Source of the DNA: Peptococcaceae bacterium BICA1-7
GTDB lineage: Bacteria > Bacillota > Desulfotomaculia > Desulfotomaculales > Desulfocucumaceae
Reading direction: 5' to 3'
Assembly: GCA_000802095.1 (NCBI GenBank)
Contig: JUEB01000004.1
Coordinates: 1-64,000, forward strand
DNA length: 64,000 nt
A model generated the notes under the pieces. That model had not been told where the DNA came from. It made no database searches and saw only the letters and a list, made by a program, of their open reading frames with translations. Positions 8,135 to 17,194 of the stretch are shown one piece after another (the stretch's first letter is position 1; the number at the start of each line of letters is the position of its first letter). A program made the translations under genes and the position numbers.

Positions 8135-8900
8135 ATGATGAATGCGACGTTGAACAGGGAAAAAGGCACAGAAACTATCACCATTTCGCGTGCGGAATAT
8201 GAGTCGCTCAAGGCGCAGAACGCAGAGCTTTCACAGCAGATAAAATGGCTGATGGAGCAGATGCGACTTGCCAGGCATAAGCAGTTTGGCGCATCCAGCG
8301 AGAAGAGCGAATATAACCAGAACAATCTGTTCAACGAAGCGGAAGCAACTGCCGACGCTGAAGTCCCAGAACCGGAACTGACGGTTGTTGAGAAACATTA
8401 CCGTAAAAGAGCATCCGCGAACAAGGACAGACTTCCTCCGGATCTACCGGTGGAGACCATAGAACATTTTTTATCAGAAAAAGAGCAATCGTGTCCCGAG
8501 TGCGGGGAAGCTTTGCACATTATGGGCAAACAGATACGGCGAGAGCTTAAACTGATACCTGCCAAAGCAGTCATTGTCGAGCATATCAAATATGTATACT
8601 CATGTCGTGAATGCGAAAAGAAAGCGTGCCATGTGCCAATCATCAAGGCTCCTGTTGAAGAGCCGGTCATCAAAGGCAGCTTTGCTTCACCGGAAGCAGT
8701 AGCGCATATTATGACACAGAAGTTTGTTAGCGGAGTGCCGCTCTACCGGCAGGAACAGGAGTTTAACAGAAACGGCATCCTGCTTTCCAGACAGACTATG
8801 TCCAATTGGCTGATTAAATGCGCAGAGGATTGGCTTGAGCCGATATATGGCAAGCTGCACGAGCAATTATGCGCAAGAGAAGTCCTCCATGCCGATGAGT
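8135..8900 (+). pseudogene. tnpC: IS66-family transposase TnpC, N-terminal part (interrupted)
   Basis: The N-terminal half of the IS66 transposase is intact. It has a leucine-zipper-like segment (SLKAQNAELSQQIKWLMEQM), the RLARHKQFGASSEKSE motif, and a Cys4 zinc-binding segment (CPECGEALH then CRECEKK). The start of the catalytic domain ends in EVLHADE, with the first catalytic Asp. The RIT element is inserted right after this aspartate/glutamate, adding a short foreign tail before a stop at 8,948-8,950. The reading frame resumes at 12,070 with ETTMQVLHEPG. Confidence 0.85.
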
Positions 8901-8922
8901 TATGTGAAGCTTCACATAACTC
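8897..8922. repeat. 26-bp perfect palindrome at the RIT left junction
   Basis: GAGTTATGTGAAG is followed at once by its exact reverse complement, centred on AAGCTT. It overlaps the last tnpC codon and abuts the left terminal repeat. There is no counterpart at the right end, so it is either a left-specific recombination site or a by-product of insertion. Confidence 0.7.
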
Positions 8923-8948
8923 GTCTTATGTGGAGCCATATATTATGT
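8922..8948. repeat. RIT left terminal inverted repeat (27 bp)
   Basis: The sequence begins CGTCTTATGTGGAGCC and is the exact reverse complement of the repeat at the right end of the element. Confidence 0.85.
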
Positions 8949-9066
8949 AGAGTCGATCTTGATTAAGTTGAAAAGCTATGGCATTCCGGGCAATTAAGTC
9001 ATTTTTTTAGAACGACAACTCAACATAATGTTTTGATGTTATCCTCCAAAAAGGAGGTGCATCAAT

Positions 9067-10002
9067 ATGTATAACAAAACCGCAAAGATTCTTCTCAGGT
9101 ATAGTGATTATTTAGATATCCTGGAAGAATACCTGGATCTAGAAGAATTCAGGGACCTGTCACCATTAACAATTTCATCTAAAAGAGTGACAATTACATC
9201 TTTTATGAATTATCTTGGTGACCACAATGTGAAGGACTTTCATAACTGCATTCAAAGAAATGTGACTGGCTACTTGTCTTCCCTTACTAATCTATCTTCT
9301 TCTACCGTCAGCTCACGCACATTTATGTTACGTCACTTTTTTAATTTCTTAAACAGCAGAAACCTTACACTGTTTTCAGGTAATGAGCTGTTTCCGGTCA
9401 TATTTACCAACAAACGTGAACGTATACTTTCCTTTTATTCCATTGAGGAAATCAGGCGAATCGTCTCTGCCATAGATAGAGGTACGCCTTATGGAAAAAG
9501 GGATTTTGCCGTGGTACTGCTGGCTGCAGAACTTGGTATTCGCTCTGGAGACATCATCCGGTTAAAAATGTCAGATTTACATTGGGAACACGATACGATC
9601 GAGTTTGTTCAGTATAAGACTAAAGTTTTCAATCAACTGCCTTTGCTGGAAAATATCAAGTATGCGTTAATTGACTATCTCAAAAATGGGCGTCCAGAAA
9701 GCGACTTCGATTACGTTTTTATAGGCATAAAAAATGGCGGGAAGCCGTTGACTAACACCTGCGTACATCATACGGTTTCTAAATACTTCAAAAAGGCAGG
9801 CGTTGACATATCGGAACGTAAACATGGTCCACATGCTATGCGACATTCTCTGGCCAGTAGCATGCTCCATAACAATACCCCGATGCATGTAATCAAAGAG
9901 GTTTTGGGACATTCAAACATCAATACCACCAGAATGTATCTTAATATTGATGTTGACACCCTTAGAAAATTAGCATTGGAGGTGCCACATGAAACAGTAT
10001 GA
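9067..10002 (+). CDS. tyrosine recombinase, first of RIT trio
   Basis: This phage-integrase-family protein of 311 residues has an N-terminal SAM-like core-binding domain. Its C-terminal catalytic domain shows the first Arg in AELGIRSGDIIRL, HAMRHSLAS (H-x-x-R), GHSNINTTRMYL (His and the nucleophilic Tyr). A strong AAAGGAGGTG ribosome binding site precedes the ATG. Its end overlaps the next gene by 14 bp, so translation is coupled. In RIT elements the three recombinases are thought to act together; the separate role of each is not known. Confidence 0.9.
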   Translation: MYNKTAKILLRYSDYLDILEEYLDLEEFRDLSPLTISSKRVTITSFMNYLGDHNVKDFHNCIQRNVTGYLSSLTNLSSSTVSSRTFMLRHFFNFLNSRNLTLFSGNELFPVIFTNKRERILSFYSIEEIRRIVSAIDRGTPYGKRDFAVVLLAAELGIRSGDIIRLKMSDLHWEHDTIEFVQYKTKVFNQLPLLENIKYALIDYLKNGRPESDFDYVFIGIKNGGKPLTNTCVHHTVSKYFKKAGVDISERKHGPHAMRHSLASSMLHNNTPMHVIKEVLGHSNINTTRMYLNIDVDTLRKLALEVPHETV

Positions 10003-10966
10003 CACCTTCAATTTCCCAGCGACTTACCGCGACATTGCTTTGGAGTATGTGGATTACAAGCATTCCCTCGGATTTAAGTATTCCTATAGCGAACAGGCCG
10101 AAGTAAACCGTATGCTTAGTTTTATATACGCTAATTCAAAATCAGATCCTATACTGGCTTTACAGCCGGAACTGGTTACTGTATATGCATCGAAGAGGGG
10201 CAATGAAAAGGTCCGTAGCCTTCATATAAGACAATCCCATATAAGACAGTTTGCCCTTTTCTTAAACCTGAGAGGCATTCCAGCTTATGTTTACCCAAAG
10301 GAACTGGTTAAAACTACCGAAGACTTTGTTCCGTATATCTTTACCAAAGATGAAATCAATCGGATTCTTCGGGAAGCTGATGTAATTGAGCCTAACAAGA
10401 ATAAGTTTGTAAATACCCCTTATATATATCCTGCCGTAATCCGTATGCTGTACGGATGCGGATTGCGCGTAAGTGAAGCCCTTGCCCTTAAATGTGAACA
10501 CGTTGATCTAGATAACGGAATCCTTGTAATTATGAATGGCAAAAACAATGTGTCCCGTCTGGTTCCGGTGTCTGAATCACTGCGCCAGTATTTATCCATA
10601 TATGATTCAAAGGTTGAAAGAGCTGGAAATCCATACTTTTTCCCCGCGCTCCACAATGAAAGATACGCTTCACTAACCATCCTGAATCAGTTTAGAAGGT
10701 TAGAGAAGAAAGCCGGGGTATCCCAGTTAAGCAATGGAAAGTACCCACGCGTTCATGACCTCAGACATACTTTTAGTGTTCATGCATTGGAGCAGATGAT
10801 TCACAAAGGAATGGATCCTTACTGCTCACTTCCGGTACTTAGTACCTATCTCGGGCACAAGGGTATTGAATCAACGGAAAAATATCTCCGGATGACAAAA
10901 CAGTACTTCATTGACATTTTGCATTTCAGCCACCAAGATGCTGAAAAGATTTTTCCGGAGGTATGA
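9989..10966 (+). CDS. tyrosine recombinase, second of RIT trio
   Basis: This integrase-family protein of 325 residues has a complete catalytic set: LYGCGLRVSEALAL (Arg I), RVHDLRHTFSVHAL (H-x-x-R-H) and GHKGIESTEKYLRM (His/Trp position and Tyr). It begins inside the 3' end of the first recombinase gene and its last codons overlap the third gene by 4 bp (ATGA-type coupling). The tight coupling argues for fixed stoichiometry of the three proteins. Confidence 0.9.
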   Translation: MKQYDTFNFPATYRDIALEYVDYKHSLGFKYSYSEQAEVNRMLSFIYANSKSDPILALQPELVTVYASKRGNEKVRSLHIRQSHIRQFALFLNLRGIPAYVYPKELVKTTEDFVPYIFTKDEINRILREADVIEPNKNKFVNTPYIYPAVIRMLYGCGLRVSEALALKCEHVDLDNGILVIMNGKNNVSRLVPVSESLRQYLSIYDSKVERAGNPYFFPALHNERYASLTILNQFRRLEKKAGVSQLSNGKYPRVHDLRHTFSVHALEQMIHKGMDPYCSLPVLSTYLGHKGIESTEKYLRMTKQYFIDILHFSHQDAEKIFPEV

Positions 10967-11979
10967 CTATGCACAGGAAAGAATTATCTTATTATGTAAG
11001 CAGCTTCTTTACGGAATATCTTGGTAATGAGGCAGGTTTGTCAATCAATACCATAAAGTCATACCGGGATGCATTCATACTGTTTTTTAAATACCTCGAG
11101 GAAACCGGTATCTGCAAGATCAGCAAACTAAAAATGGATACGCTAAATGCAGATAATGTAATCGGATTTCTGGACTGGCTGGAACAGTCAAGAGGCTGTA
11201 GCATCAGTTCAAGAAATCAGCGGCTTGCTGCATTAAAAGCTTTTTGTGGTTATGTTGCACGCAAAAGTTCGGAGGAAAGCGCCCTGTGTCAGGCTGTCTT
11301 AAAAATCCGTGTTAAGAAGGCCCCACAGAAGTCGGTTGATTATCTAAGTCTAGATGCTGTTGAATATCTCCTAAAAATACCCGACAGTCGTTCTTTGCAA
11401 GGTATCCGCGATCTTGCGATGATTGCATTAATGTATGAATCCGGCTGCAGAGTTCAGGAACTTATTAATTTGAGGGTGGGTAACATTGCCTTCCGAAGCC
11501 CAAACACGGTAACCCTTACCGGAAAAGGAAACAAGGCAAGGGTGATACCAATCAGTGCCAACGCTGCGAATATTATTAAAGCTTATCTGAACCCTACCGG
11601 CATTTGCGACACAGCGCATCCAGTGTTTGTCAACAGACACGATAAGCCCTTGTCGAGATCAGGGGTGTCCTATGTCCTCGGCAAATATGGGGACATCGCT
11701 CGTAAAGCCAGGCCAGAATTATATCCATCTAAGCTGCACCCTCATATCTTAAGGCATTCTAAAGCGATGCATCTGCTTGAAAATGGGGTGAACCTAATAT
11801 ATATCAGGGATTTCCTTGGACATTCGTCTGTCACCACAACAGAAATCTATGCAAAATGCAACCCAGAGCTGAAAAGAAAATACATTGAACAGGCAGGTAG
11901 TTTGATTACGGACACGGTTGAAGAATACAGTGAGAGTGAAAAAGAAGCTTTAATTGCCTGGCTACGTAAAAACATCTAA
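10963..11979 (+). CDS. tyrosine recombinase, third of RIT trio
   Basis: This XerC/D-like recombinase of 338 residues has MYESGCRVQELINLRVGN (Arg I), HPHILRHSKAMHLL (H-x-x-R) and GHSSVTTTEIYAKC (His and Tyr). A C-terminal extension of about 35 residues after the nucleophile is acidic and predicted helical. It may serve as a swap segment between partners. A subterminal repeat (ATTATGTTGAGT) and a hairpin (GCCGCC...GGGCGGC) follow within 40 bp of the stop and may terminate the transcript. Confidence 0.9.
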   Translation: MTMHRKELSYYVSSFFTEYLGNEAGLSINTIKSYRDAFILFFKYLEETGICKISKLKMDTLNADNVIGFLDWLEQSRGCSISSRNQRLAALKAFCGYVARKSSEESALCQAVLKIRVKKAPQKSVDYLSLDAVEYLLKIPDSRSLQGIRDLAMIALMYESGCRVQELINLRVGNIAFRSPNTVTLTGKGNKARVIPISANAANIIKAYLNPTGICDTAHPVFVNRHDKPLSRSGVSYVLGKYGDIARKARPELYPSKLHPHILRHSKAMHLLENGVNLIYIRDFLGHSSVTTTEIYAKCNPELKRKYIEQAGSLITDTVEEYSESEKEALIAWLRKNI

Positions 11980-12043
11980 ATAATTATGTTGAGTGGTTAT
12001 GCCGCCAATCCCCCATCTGGGCGGCATGACTGCCGAGGACTTT

Positions 12044-12070
12044 ACATAATATATGGCTCCACATAAGACG
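12044..12070. repeat. RIT right terminal inverted repeat (27 bp)
   Basis: This is the exact reverse complement of 8,922-8,948, ending ...CTCCACATAAGACG. The IS66 tnpC frame resumes immediately after it (GAA ACG ACA ATG). Confidence 0.85.
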
Positions 12071-12850
12071 AAACGACAATGCAGGTTCTTCACGAGCCGG
12101 GAAAATCAGCCCAGAGCAAGAGTTACATGTGGCTATACCGGACAAGTGGAGATACAAATATGCCCATTGTTCTGTACGACTACCAGCCGGACAGAAGCGG
12201 CAAGCGCCCGGCAGCGTTTTTGAAGGGGTTCAAGGGGTATCTGCACACCGACGGATACGCGGGATACCATTCGAATCTGCCGGAAGACGTAGTTATCGTA
12301 GGCTGTTGGTCACATGCCCGCCGGAAGTTTGATGAGGCGCTGAAGGGGCTGGCCGAAAAAGATCGGGAAGGCTCCCTTGCCCAGAAGGGCAAACGATACT
12401 GTGACAAACTATTCAGAATCGAAAAGGAGCTAAAGGACATTTCTCCCCAAGAACGGCAAAAAAAGCGTCAGGAACGGGCCAGGCCTGTGCTTGATGATTT
12501 TTTGACATGGCTGAAATCAATCACCCCCGCACCGAAATCCGGTATAGGCAAGGCGGTATTCTACACTTTAGGTCAGTATCAAGCCCTTCGTCATTGACCG
12601 GAAAAATTTCCTTTTTGCCAATACTGCCCGAGGCGCCGTAAGTAGCGCTGTGATATTCAGCATCATAGAAACCGCAAAGGAAAATGGGCTTAATCCATAC
12701 GCCTATTTGACGTACATATTCAAAGCCGCGCCAAATCTGGACATAGAAGACCCGGAGCAACTGAAGTCGTTACTGCCGAACCATGCGCCTGATTGGTGCA
12801 AAATTTCGAAGTGCGCGGAAAAGGAGAACGCCCATGAGACGGACGAATAT
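12070..12850 (+). pseudogene. tnpC: IS66-family transposase TnpC, C-terminal part with internal deletion
   Basis: The frame resumes with ETTMQVLHEPGKSAQSKSYMW, followed by the second catalytic Asp region (GYLHTDGYAGYH) and the GCWSHARRKFDEAL motif. At about 12,575 GQY jumps straight to KPFVIDRKNFLFANTARGA in a shifted frame. The roughly 18 residues that normally carry N-x-R-A-E-R, with the catalytic Glu, are gone. The remainder continues to NHAPDWCKI. Even without the RIT insertion this transposase would be inactive. Confidence 0.85.
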
Positions 12851-13112
12851 CAATGCGGTTTTAAAGATAATTCGCATGTATCTTGATGGCAAGATCAGCC
12901 GTATCGACCTGACCCTGGATTTTCCGGATGAGCTGGAAAAACGCTATGAGAAGATGCGTTTAGAAGACTGGGAATACTCAGAACTGATTTACGACCGTTT
13001 ATTGGAGGATGGGATATATTGCGGGGACGATCTTTCAGACGAAGATTTCCGAGATCTTATGAAAGGCCAATACAAGGATGTTCTGGATATTGCCAGCGGA
13101 GGATTTGTATGA
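12834..13112 (+). CDS. IS66-associated small hypothetical protein
   Basis: This protein of 92 residues starts at the ATG that reads MRRTNINAVLKIIRMYLDGK, behind a GGAGA-type ribosome binding site. It overlaps the decayed 3' end of tnpC in another frame. The sequence is acidic (DLTLDFPDELEKRY and SDEDFRDLMKGQY) and resembles small accessory proteins found behind tnpC in IS66 elements of Firmicutes. Its function is unknown. The element probably ends a few tens of bases after its stop. Confidence 0.55.
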   Translation: MRRTNINAVLKIIRMYLDGKISRIDLTLDFPDELEKRYEKMRLEDWEYSELIYDRLLEDGIYCGDDLSDEDFRDLMKGQYKDVLDIASGGFV

Positions 13113-13148
13113 TTGGCCGCGTTTTGTCTAAAAGGTCAATTTGTTATT

Positions 13149-13847
13149 TTATATCGAGCCGCCACTGATTGACAAGGTGACGGCTCTTTTGACGCTTACC
13201 TTAGAATAGCTGTAACTGGCCAACCCGTCGGGTTCTTTCCCCTCAAAGTAGGTGGATGTCGTGTCCCAAAACACCATGTCTACCTCGAGGTCAAATAAAT
13301 TCTTGGTCCGCTCAAAAAGGTCAAGCTCTATACTGTCCTTGTTTTCCGAGAGTAGGTCCAGAGATCTGTAAAAGTGGTTTGGCAGCAAATCTAAAAAAGA
13401 TGGGCGGTATACCTCATCAATCCATTTAATTACACCCCGCTTTGACAGTGGGTCACTGATCCTGTTTAAAACCATGGCGTAAACCGCCTCGGCCAGATGG
13501 AAGCTGACATGTGCCTTGGAAAAGTGGCTTTTAAAAATACTATGCAGTCCCAGTTGCTCCCAAAGGTGCCTGAAAATTAAATCCGGGCCCCACTCCCTGG
13601 CACTGTGCACCATGAGTTTCTCAGCTTCGGCCTGAATCCATTTTTTCTTTGAAAACTTAACCAGGCTTGCGACGAGACGATCCAGGCTGCCTTCCTGCAA
13701 ATCTTCAATGCGGCCCAGGTTTAAAACTACCTTCTGGCGCACCTTGTCGTTCTCACGCACTGATTCAACTATCTGTATATAGGTTCTTTGGGAACCATCT
13801 TTGTTGGTAAAAGTTTTTGTTCGTGCATACATGGCACTTTTTACCAC
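13149..13847 (-). pseudogene. IS1634-type (IS4-like) transposase, C-terminally truncated
   Basis: The N-terminal 230 residues of a DDE transposase are present, including YIQIVESVRENDKVRQKVVLNLGR and the catalytic-Asp segment DMVFWDTTSTYFEG followed by GLASYSYSK. The protein then ends in unrelated residues at the junction with the IS66 right end. The remaining catalytic residues are missing. The start is a GTG/ATG region reading MVKSAMYARTKTF; the second Met is also possible. Confidence 0.75.
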
Positions 13848-13975
13848 ATCAACATGTTTATGTCATTAAATACGTTCAAAACGTAGCAGCGCATTTTTGA
13901 GATTTTCAAAAGCTGACCCTTGATTTTACTGGGGTTTTGGTACGAAAACCCTTATAAATCTTACTCAATTTCAAA

Positions 13976-14326
13976 ATGGATGCCCAGAGCCCCATGGCCT
14001 TGATCCTTGGTCAGAGTGAACTCTGGGACAAGTTCCAACTTCAGGCCTATGCCGCCATCCGGCAGCGGATTAACCTTCAGTGTAAATTACTTCACCTGGA
14101 TCGTGCCCAGGTTGGCGAATACATAAAAAGGCACCTTGCTTACGCCGGTGCCGACCATGATATTTTCTCGGACAGTGCTGTTGACGAAATTTTTCGGTTT
14201 TCCAGCGGTGCAGCCAGACTTGTTAACAAGGTCTGCACCCATTGCCTGCTCTACGGTGCACAAAACGGCCGCCGGATCATCGATGACCATATGGTTAAGT
14301 TAGTTGTTCAGGGAGAATTGTCATAA
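13976..14326 (+). pseudogene. transposon-associated AAA ATPase (ExeA/TniB-like), C-terminal fragment
   Basis: The readable part begins with the sensor region (MALILGQSELWDKF, normally IL-V/I-GQ-S/P-E) and continues with LQAYAAIRQRINLQCKL, then VGEYIKRHLAYAGAD and a winged-helix-like end (SSGAARLVNKVCTHCLLYG). This is the C-terminal third of an ATPase that partners with a DDE transposase. Walker A and B motifs should lie upstream but are not there; the adjacent IS1634 fragment replaces them. Confidence 0.7.
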
Positions 14327-14391
14327 TTCTCCCTCCCTCCAAGGGGTGTCTTGGCCATCAATTTAGTCAACTTCTGGATAGTTAACGCCGT

Positions 14392-15288
14392 CTATTTCTG
14401 GTCATTATAGGCTGGCAGTAACAGCTTACTTACTTCCATATGGGGAAAGGATCGATCCTTTATATAGGTTTTTACTCTTTCCTCCCAGAATAGTTGTCTT
14501 TTGTTCTGTACCTGCAATGTGGGAAACGGATTAAGAGCAGAATTGACCGGCCTCCTGGCCGGGGTGGGGAATTCCGCAGAGCTGCAGGGCTCTATTTTTG
14601 TTTTGAGGCTGGCGGCTTCAATTATTGTCTTGGCAAATTCATAGCGGGTGGCGCTGCCGCTGTTGGTGAGGTGGTAGGTGCCGGTGATGCCGGTGGCGGA
14701 CAGGTCGGCTATGCCCCGGGCCAGGTCCGGGACGTAGGTGGGGCAGGCCCTCTGGTCGTCTATAACCTTGATGGAGCTTCGCTCCCGGGCTAGCTTTAGG
14801 ATGGTGGTGGCGAAGTTTTTGCCTCCGGGGCCGAAAAGCCAGCTGGTTCTGATGATGTAGTACCGGCAGCCGGACTCCCGGACGGCCTGTTCTCCCAGTA
14901 GCTTGCTTTGTCCGTAGACGTTAATGGGGTCGGGGGTGTCGCTTACCAGGTAGGGCCTGGGAGAGAGGCCGTTAAAAACATAGTCGGTGCTTATGTGGAC
15001 AAGGGTGGAGCTGAACATCCGGCAGGCCGAGGCCAGCAGCAGGGGGCCCAGGCCGTTTATGGTAAATGCCTCTTCTTTTTCGGTTTCGGCCCGGTCCACA
15101 TCGGTGTATGCGGCGAAGTTAATAACCAGGTGTGGACGTATATCTATCAGGGCTGACTTTACCTGATATTGGCTGGTTATATCCAGTTCCTTCCTGGTCA
15201 GGGGATATACTAAATGATTGCGGCCGGAAAATTCCAGGGCGGCCTGTTTCCCCAGAAAACCGGCGGCGCCGGTTATAAGCACTCTCAT
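14392..15288 (-). CDS. rfbD: dTDP-4-dehydrorhamnose reductase, copy 1
   Basis: This extended short-chain dehydrogenase has the NAD(P)-binding start MRVLITGAAGFLGKQAA and the catalytic STDYVF...YGQSKLLGE (Ser/Thr, Y-x-x-x-K). It has the rhamnose-reductase features WLFGPGGKNF and RACPTYVPDLA. It would reduce dTDP-4-keto-L-rhamnose, the last step of dTDP-rhamnose synthesis. It is nearly identical to copy 2 at 19.6-20.4 kb up to about residue 262. After that the C-terminus differs (LQVQNKRQLFWEERVKTYIK against IKVLGYTPTNW). Behind it only a broken rfbC remains, so this copy is a partial duplicate. It is probably still translatable. Confidence 0.85.
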   Translation of the reverse strand: MRVLITGAAGFLGKQAALEFSGRNHLVYPLTRKELDITSQYQVKSALIDIRPHLVINFAAYTDVDRAETEKEEAFTINGLGPLLLASACRMFSSTLVHISTDYVFNGLSPRPYLVSDTPDPINVYGQSKLLGEQAVRESGCRYYIIRTSWLFGPGGKNFATTILKLARERSSIKVIDDQRACPTYVPDLARGIADLSATGITGTYHLTNSGSATRYEFAKTIIEAASLKTKIEPCSSAEFPTPARRPVNSALNPFPTLQVQNKRQLFWEERVKTYIKDRSFPHMEVSKLLLPAYNDQK

Positions 15289-15465
15289 CGGTCCTTCAGC
15301 TCCCAGTTATAGGGTATGGAGGGCATCCCAGGGGAAAATGTATTTCATCGGGATTTGCGTAGTCATATAGCTCTGTGGGGAAGTTGATGATCATGGAGGG
15401 CTGGTTTCCCTCGGCTGTGAAGCAGTGGTGAACCAGGGGAGGGATTTTTAGCAGGGTGGGGTTTT
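15289..15465 (-). pseudogene. rfbC: dTDP-4-dehydrorhamnose 3,5-epimerase fragment
   Basis: The sequence matches the 3' third of the intact rfbC at 20.4-20.9 kb (loop around the PPLVHH/SMIINFPTELYDYANPDEIHF segment) but with small deletions near 15,325-15,345 that break the frame. Similarity ends at about 15,465, at the T-rich junction before mntA. It is the duplication scar of the rfb operon. Confidence 0.75.
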
Positions 15466-15552
15466 TTTACAGGGTCTGGTGATATTTTGATGATATAATT
15501 TAGTCAAGGTAGTGGCTGTGGTATAATTTAATAAAAATACAAGGTGATGGCT

Positions 15553-16011
15553 ATGTTTAAATATAAAAAAGTAGATCATGATGTTTTAAGTAATATTCCC
15601 GGGCTTATAGAAAAATTAAGCTCAGATTCAGAAATTGCTGCAATTTATCTATTTGGCTCCTATGCTGAGGGAAAGCAAAATATTAACAGTGATATTGATT
15701 TAGCTATTTTACTGGTGATGGAGTTTCCGGCAGACAGGTATTTGGAAAAAAAATTGGATTTACTTGCCCTGGCCGTGTCGGAGTTAAAGACTGATGAAGT
15801 GGATCTGGTGATTCTAAACCAAGCCCCAGTAACGCTAACTTACCAGGTTTTTTGCAAAGGGAAGCTGCTTTGGGGTAAAAAAGAGCAAAAAGGCTGGCGT
15901 GTTTCTTTCCAGGCCAGCGCCTATGACCGGTATTTTGATTTTAAGCCGGTGGAAAAGATATTCCATGAAGGCATGATAAGGAGAATCAGGGAGGGACGCT
16001 TTGGTGGTTAA
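15553..16011 (+). CDS. mntA: MNT-type nucleotidyltransferase antitoxin
   Basis: This minimal nucleotidyltransferase of 152 residues has the active-site motif GSYAEGKQNINSDIDLAIL (GS-x10-D-x-D). I chose the ATG that lies 6 bases behind AAGGTG; a GTG and an ATG just upstream are alternatives. MntA proteins neutralise a HEPN ribonuclease toxin by adding AMP to a tyrosine. The downstream HEPN gene overlaps by 11 bp, the standard order of this type VII-like module. A 3' piece of a second copy lies at 22,361-22,571. Confidence 0.85.
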   Translation: MFKYKKVDHDVLSNIPGLIEKLSSDSEIAAIYLFGSYAEGKQNINSDIDLAILLVMEFPADRYLEKKLDLLALAVSELKTDEVDLVILNQAPVTLTYQVFCKGKLLWGKKEQKGWRVSFQASAYDRYFDFKPVEKIFHEGMIRRIREGRFGG

Positions 16012-16414
16012 CAGGGAAATAATTCAAAGGCGCCTGTCCAAACTGGAGCAATCACTGCGCAAGCTAAAAGATCTGTCCTGTGTTAGCCTGGAGGATTATT
16101 TGAAAAGTGAGGCAATACAGGATCGGGTTGAGCGGAATTTACAGATTGCTGCACAGGCCTGTATAGATATTGGAAGTCATGTTGTTGCCGACAGGGAATA
16201 CCGGACACCTTCCGGTTATGGAGATATATTTAATATCCTGCAGGAAGAAGGCCTGCTGCCTGGTGAATTGGCCGGGGCCATGAAGCAGGTGGCAGGGTTT
16301 CGCAATATTCTGGTGCATGATTATCTGGATGTTGATCTAGTGGTGGTTTACCAGAGTCTGGGGAAAATTGATGATTTCAGGCGATTTGCCCAGTTTGTGA
16401 TAGAGTGGCTGTAA
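16001..16414 (+). CDS. hepT: HEPN-domain ribonuclease toxin
   Basis: This all-helical HEPN protein of 137 residues ends with the signature FRNILVHDYLDVD (R-x4-H-x-Y), which combines the RNase active site and the tyrosine that MntA modifies. Its TTG/GTG start lies in the end of mntA, so toxin translation depends on antitoxin translation. The pair should form a stable oligomeric complex in the cytoplasm. Targets in related systems are tRNAs or mRNAs; nothing here specifies the target. Confidence 0.85.
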   Translation: MVVNREIIQRRLSKLEQSLRKLKDLSCVSLEDYLKSEAIQDRVERNLQIAAQACIDIGSHVVADREYRTPSGYGDIFNILQEEGLLPGELAGAMKQVAGFRNILVHDYLDVDLVVVYQSLGKIDDFRRFAQFVIEWL

Positions 16415-16446
16415 TATGAAACTCCGAAAGGAGTCTTTGAGCTGTA

Positions 16447-16800
16447 TCGGCGTTATATTTCAAGATTGAGCACTTCCTTCATGTATTGTTTTTGATAGGG
16501 CAGGAAATCCACATAGTCGGTCATGGTCCTGGAGGCGAAATTGTAGACAGGTCCTCGTCATTGGAGAATAAAAGTCTGCCGTTTTTGAGTACGTTATAGC
16601 GAAAATCCTGAAGGGTGTTTGTCAGGTTGCAAAGAGAGTATTTTTGTTCTCAGAGCTTAGTACATAAGCTTTTTTTTCTTTATCGAATATATTCCTGGAC
16701 ATTTTTTACATCCTTTTACTTTTCAGTTATGACCCGCTGGATAAATGCATTGTAAATGCTGTTAATATTATACATTTTAATAAGCAGGTAGTCGATACTA
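16447..16800 (-). pseudogene. remnant of a second MNT nucleotidyltransferase
   Basis: On the minus strand this stretch matches the intact nucleotidyltransferase gene at 22,986-23,444. The 3' codons (LPYQKQYMKEVLN-like) lie at 16,447-16,600, and the 5' codons (SRNIFDKEKKAY-like) with the upstream region follow at about 16,600-16,800. The middle part with the GS-x10-D-x-D active site is deleted. It is the mirror image of the gene lost from the other block. Between this remnant and 17,195 I see only a GGACAGGGGACAGGAG repeat unit at 16,860-16,880 and AT-rich sequence. Confidence 0.7.
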
Positions 16801-17194
16801 TTAGCTTATACAGAATATTTTACAGGTCAGGAGACTGCTTACAGGAATGTTCCCGGGGTCGGGGACAGGGGACAGGAGTTTTTTATATCATGTCATGCTA
16901 AAAGGCAATAATTTTGCGTGGATCGCCAGTATGGTAGTTATTATTTCTACCGTATTTATTTGTTGAAAATATCATATACAATTTCAGATAAAAATAAAAG
17001 CGGTGTGAAACATAAGATTCGGTTTAAAAAAGAGAAAGTGTACAGATGCTTTCTGGCAAGGTATTCCGAAGTGAGGGGGTTATGACGCTTTGTACGAAGC
17101 CCCTTTAACATTTAATACCCGGCTTGCACTCGAAATTTGTCCTATATTTTTGTAAAATAGGCTTTAGAGTGAAAAAGTGATGGACGGGGGTTTT

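Larger units (their letters stand above)
8898..12070 (+). mobile_element. RIT element (three tandem tyrosine recombinases)
   Basis: Three overlapping integrase genes of about 310-340 codons lie in one direction between 27-bp perfect terminal inverted repeats, the diagnostic layout of RIT (recombinase in trio) elements. The insertion sits inside IS66 tnpC. Removing 8,900-12,069 approximately restores the codons for the A-D-E-T-T-M junction. A second, subterminal inverted pair (ACTCAACATAAT at 9,018-9,029 and its complement at 11,983-11,994) lies just outside the genes. No passenger gene is carried. All three recombinases keep their catalytic signatures, so the element may be active. Confidence 0.85.
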
